Shown here piece by piece: positions 56,101-62,100 of a DNA stretch of 64,000 nt. Every line of letters begins with the position of its first letter. The stretch's first letter is position 1. A program made the position numbers and the translations under genes. The notes beneath the pieces were generated by a model. That model made no database searches. It saw only the letters and a list, made by a program, of their open reading frames with translations, and was not told the origin of the DNA. The stretch comes from Corbicula japonica (taxonomy: Eukaryota; Mollusca; Bivalvia; Venerida; Cyrenidae), in the NCBI GenBank assembly GCA_038501625.1, contig JAZAYU010000009.1:4835001-4899000 (forward strand). The letters are read 5' to 3'.

Positions 56101-59100
56101 ACAGTCAGCAGCTAATAAGTGGTCAATAGATTGCCTTTCAAATAACTTTGCACAACTATTACCCAAGACACATTGTGTGTGAGATTTACATTTACTCAAC
56201 ATCGACTTTTAATTCTCGGGTATTGTCATTCAAAGTCAGAAATTTATTTCGAGCTGTTCTCAGCTATCAAATGTACAAAATAGCTACACATCAATGTAAC
56301 AGATTTTCATCAAGTTTTGGGTTACACACTTAGTCCTGTTCATATACAAAACAGTTGTAATAAACTTAAGAAAACACTATATCTCAATGTTACCAAGTGT
56401 CATACAATTTATAAACAAGACACTTAAAAATAAACTAGCAACAATCTTTCAGGTTAGCATATTGTAAACATTTACATTATGACCCCATGACTGTACATTA
56501 TTCTCATAACCGAGGGTTGGGTGGGGGGTGCTGGTATGCAAAGTTCATCATTATTTGCATCTTGTTTTGGGGTTGATAGAGCCTGAGGTGAACCGCATGG
56601 CTTCTGGACGAAAAACGATTTAATGCACTCATTGTCATTTCTCACGTCTGCTCTGTTCTTGTGCCTTTCGCTTTTCATGTGCGATTTTAGGGCACTCTCA
56701 CCCATAGTGCCAATGTCAATAAGTTTGTCACATAGGGAACAAAGGCATTTCTGTTTATCGCCCTTAAATTCTTTGAGCCAAGGCTTGTATGACTCCTGAG
56801 AGAGCCATTTGGCAGAAAAAATACACTTATTTTTGCTCATTTTAAAAAAAAAATCCGTTGTTTTCCGGCGCATAAAAAAAGTTGATCGTGAAAGTTGCAA
56901 ACGCTACTATTTCCCGTACTATTGCGTACCGGTACTGTACCATACGAAAGTGACTGTCGACTCGTCTGCTGCACCGATAAACATTCCAAAACCCCCAAAA
57001 TATATATTTTTCTAGTTTTAAATGATATGATCTTCGATATTTCAGTCATTTACCAAGGATTACATAAAAAAAGGTGCTGAAATTGAAAAATTCAAGGACT
57101 TTTTAAGGACTTTTTTTTACTGTCAGAATTAAGGACTTTTCAAGGACTGGGCACTAAATTCAAGGACTTTTCATCCCCTGTGCGAACCCTGCCTGAGTAC
57201 AAAAGTTCTCTCAGTTTTACCCCAGGGCCAACATTGAAATAATGCTGGTAAAGGGTCTCTTCACAATACTCAACACGAAATATCTAAGGTCTAGTCGCAT
57301 TAGTTTCAGAGAAAAATGATTATTTATGTTTTACTATATAAATCAATGTAAACTAAGAGAACCCTGGAGCGTGGCCAATTTTGGCCCAGGGGACAGAATT
57401 TAAACAAACTTGGTAGATATCCACTAGACAAAGCTACATACCAAATATCTAAGCTTAAGGCATTGAGGTTTCCAGTAAGAAGATTTTTAAAAATTGCCTT
57501 TTTTACATATTAAGGGCCCCCGGGGCAGGGCCAATATAGACCCCAGGGCCAACATTTAAACAATGTTGGTGAAGGGTCTCTTCACAATACTCAAAACCAA
57601 ATATCTAAGGTCTAGTCCTATTAGTTTCGGAGAAAAATGATTTTTCATGTGTTCCTAAATAAATCAAAGTAAACTAAGAGAACCCTGGGGCGTGGCCAAT
57701 TTTGGCCCAAGGGACATAATTTGAACAGACTTGGTAGACATCCACTAGACAATGCTACATACCAAATATCTAAGCTTTAGGCATTGAGGTTTCCAGTAGA
57801 AAGATTTTTAAAGTTTGCCTTTTTCACATATTAAGGGCCCCCAGGGTGGGGACAATTTTGACCCTAGGGCCAACTTTTAAACAAAGTTGATAAAAGGTCT
57901 CTACACAATACTCAGCACCAAATATCTAAGATCTAGTCCTATTAGTTTTGGAGAAAAATGTTTTTTCATGTTTTTCCTATATAACTATATGTAAACCAAG
58001 AGAACCCTAGGGTGTGGCGGATTTTGGCCCAGGGGACATAATTTGAACAAATTTAGTAGACATCCATTTAGACAATGCTACATACCAAATATCTAAGCTG
58101 TACACATTGTGGTTTGTGAGAAGAAGATTTTTAAAAATTTCCTATATAAGTCTATGTAAAATGAAGTGACCCCTGGGACGGGTACAATTTTGACCCCAGG
58201 GAAATAGTTTGAACAATCTTTGTAGAGTTCCACTAGAGGGTGCTAAATGCCAAATATCTAAGCTCTAGGCCTTGTGGTTTCAGACAAGAAGATTTTTAAA
58301 GTTTTTCCTATATAATTCCATGTAAAATGAAGTGACCCCTGGGGCGGGGACAATTTTGACCCCAGGCAAATAATTTGAACAATCTTTGTAGAGTTCCACT
58401 AGAGGGTGCTAAATGCCAAATATCTAAGCTCTAGGCCTTGTGGTTTCAGACAAGAAGATTTTTAAAGTTTTTCCTATATAAGTCTATGTAAAATGAAGTG
58501 ACCCCTGGGGCGGGGCCAATTTTGACCCCAGGGAAATAATTTGAACAATCTTTGTAGAGTTCCACTAGAGGGTGCTAAACGCCAAATATCTAAGCTCTAG
58601 GCCTTGTGGTTTCAGACAGGAAGATTTTTAAAGTTTTTCCTATATAAGTCTATGTAAAATGAAGTGACCCCTGGGGCGGGGCCAATTTTGACCCCAGGGA
58701 AATAATTTGAACAATCTTTGTAGAGTTCCACTAGAGGGTGCTAAATGCCAAATATCTAAGCTCTAGGCCTTGTGGTTTCAGACAGGAAGATTTTTAAAGT
58801 TTTTCCTATATAAGTCTATGTAAAATGAAGTGACCCCTGGGGCGGGGCCAATTTTGACCCCAGGGAAATAATTTGAACAATCTTTGTAGAGTTCCACTAG
58901 AGGGTGCTAAACGCCAAATATCTAAGCTCTAGGCCTTGTGGTTTCAGACAAGAAGATTTTTAAAGTTTTTCCTTTAGGTTGCCATGGCAACCAGAGTTCT
59001 GCATGGAATTGATTTCTTTGAACAACTTTGGAAGAGCTTCATGCAAGGAACATCCGTGGCAAGTTTCATCAACTTTGGCCCAGGGGTTTAGGAGGAGATG

Positions 59101-62100
59101 TTGTTTAAAGCAAAAATAAAAAGGACAACGCACGACGCCCGACAGACACAGGGCGATCCTAAAAGCTCACCATGAGCACAAGTGCTCAGGTGAGCTAACA
59201 ACTGGTCTACATAAAGGTTTGTTGTGGGAGTCTTGGGTAGTTACATAATAATTTTTAATTTTCTTGCCAAAATTTCTATGACAAAAAATTAATAATGTTG
59301 CTCCAAAAGGGGGTTTGAGAAACGCTACTAAACATCCTCTGTAAATAATAGCTAACCTTAAAATCAAATCTATACATCTTAATGCTCAGAACGCCTTGCA
59401 CAAATCAAAGCAAAATCACATTGGCAAACAGTGTACACCCAGCTTAACTACTGCCGTTTATTGGTCTACAGTGTTAAATATTCAGTCCATAAATTATTGC
59501 AAAACACAATTGTGATCAATTAATGGTATGACCAAACACTCAAAATAATTGTGTCTGTTGCAAAACATAAGCTGATAAGGATAATTTAACAGTGATTTTT
59601 GTGTGTCATTTAACCTTTTCCTTCATATAAACATCTTTATGGCATGGGGGAAAAGTGTAGATCCAGATCAAATGCAATGCCATCTGATCTGGATCTGCAC
59701 TGTTTGCTTCTGGATTTATTCGGTCATTTCTGACCAAAAAGCAAGCAGTACAGATCTTGCTCAGATTTGCCAACTGATCCTGATCTACACTGGTTGCACA
59801 CAGGTTAAAAAGCATATAGATTAAAGAAAGGGTTAAAAACTTATACTCGAACTAGGTATTATCAGCACATCTCTATTACCAGCGTATTCCGAATATTGTG
59901 TAATTTGCATAAATAGAGCCGCCTACCACACTCTCACGCGAGTAAACAATAACACGGAAGTTGTCCCTCCATTGCATTGCTAAATTTTCTTGGAAATGTC
60001 ACAAATCCATGTAAGATATTGCTACAATTCATTAAAACATGCAAATTTCTGCTTAAATCTACAGAAAATCCTCGACTTAACCCCTTTTTCCAAACAAAAT
60101 GAATGTCAAATAATATCCAGCAGATGGTCTCCAATATAAACTGATGACGTCACGGATCTGTCTATGGAAAGGTGAAATATGCATATCAGGAATCGCCACA
60201 TTCAGAAAAAACAGCCTCCCACGCAGTCAAGAAGAAGAGAGGGGGAGAGAGCATGGTTAATAAAATGATCAGTTTCAAAAAAGACACCACTAACAATAAA
60301 CAAAAATGAGAACCCAAGGGGTTACCGCCTTGGAACGGTCAGTGGCAAATCAAATTGCCACTGGGGGTTTAAACCAGGTTCTAGGGTGCACCAACCTCAC
60401 ACTTGCCCCAACAGGTTCTCATATCACAAAACAAGTACAAGTTGTCTTGGTGAAAAAACTCCAACCCACTTATCGGCTTAACAATGTTGCATGCAAAAGC
60501 ACACAAACATATAAAACATAAGAAGCTAAGAGCATTGCAAAGCTGAAGGGGCGGGTACTCAATGATCTTACCGAGACCAGAGCTCCTGGAGTAAAATCAG
60601 CAAGAACACGATGACAGGGATAAAAGAAACAAATCAAGCTTCTAGGTTCTTTTAAGAAAAGATTTCCCTTAACCTTCATAAACTCTTAAACCCCTACCAC
60701 CGTCGTGCAACCAAAGAGGTAAGCATAATGATCAACTGTAGAAGGGTTGATCACCAGGTCTGCAGAGCGCTGTAAAATATCATGTTGGTAACCTTTCTTT
60801 TTAAATTTACAGATGGTTTTTACGAATAAATGGGAGAAATCAACACTGCCTTTTATCTTTTTAAGTTTATAAATTAAATCTCCATAAAAAACTGGCTGTG
60901 AAATACCTTGTTGCAAAAGTGATTTTTAACTGCATCTGTATTTATGAATTAAATCTGGGTATCGGCCATAAAACTTGCAAAAGGTTTTCCTTAATTTGTG
61001 ATACCGATGATGTTTTAAAAAATTTTCTGTAATGCAAAGATTATGTTCATTGAAATCATTAACATCGTTGCAAGCTCTTGAAAGTGAACAAGCTGTGAGA
61101 TATAAAGATGTTGCACGGGGGAACATCGCAGTCTAAAAACGGAAAATTTACTATATTAAAATTAAAATCATCTCTTTTATCATAAATTTTAGTAGTGACA
61201 TAACAATTTTCAATGGACAGATTTAGATCGAGAACGCCGTTTCCCCAATAATCAGACTTAAAGCTACAACTTTCCAAAAAGCTAGTCGTTTTGCAAACTG
61301 GTTGTTTAGTCTTTTATCACTGAGCTTAATGTGAATTTTTTCAGATGTAAGGTGTCCTGGTGCATTTCATTGTCCCCATTGTCAATAAAAAAAAAACAAC
61401 ATAATTTCAAAATATTGTTGGACAGTATGCTATTGAAAGTTTTTTTATAATTCTATAAGTTTCTTGTTGGCAAGGAACTTTAGTTAATATTTTAATGAGC
61501 TGACATTCAAATGACCTTGATTGAATTTTCATTGATTTTAACATTCGGAAGTGATTTGACTGTGATTTGACTGTGATTTGACAGTGATTAGAAGCACCAT
61601 TATATGTAAATTTTAATCCGGATCACATGTTTGCTCTGGATAGTGGACACAAAGAATGACAGGTAATAATTATTGTTTACAGTTTATTGCTTGAACGGCC
61701 AACCATAGTTGCATTTACGTGTTCTCCTTTTGTAAAACTAGATGCAAAGTCATGCAAACCAACACTGAATGGCTTTGACCTAGATATCTATAACTCATTG
61801 ATTTCATGGTAAATATTGGGTTTAGATGTTATTTGTTCTTTACAAATTGAAAGATTATGAATTAATATTGAAATACATTCGCATCATAGATAAATAAAAC
61901 AAGTACGACGATAATACGGCATTCCAGGCTAATTTCCTTTTATTTCCTGAATTAGGTAAGTCAGTTAAGCACCAAACTCTTGATCTTGCATTCATTCAAT
62001 TCAGTTAATTCAGTTTGGCATGCCTATAATTAACAAAATTGATAGGAAATCAACTAGTTCAGGATAACTAGTTATTGCTTGTCTGGTTTCTTATTTAAGA

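Larger units (their letters stand above)
55909..59198. mobile_element. Tandem-array mobile element (family alpha termini, ~166-bp monomers)
   Basis: Starts ACAAGAGGGCCATGATGGCC and TATCGCTCACCTGA, ends AAGCTCACCATGAGCAC and GCTCAGGTGAGCTAA. Roughly eleven monomers (57200-58975) contain TTTTGACCCCAGGG, TCCACTAGAGGGTGC and CCAAATATCTAAGCTCTAGG. A non-repetitive 3' segment with ACGCACGACGCCCGACAGAC follows. A hAT-like element is inserted near the 5' end (55946-57191). Confidence 0.88.
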
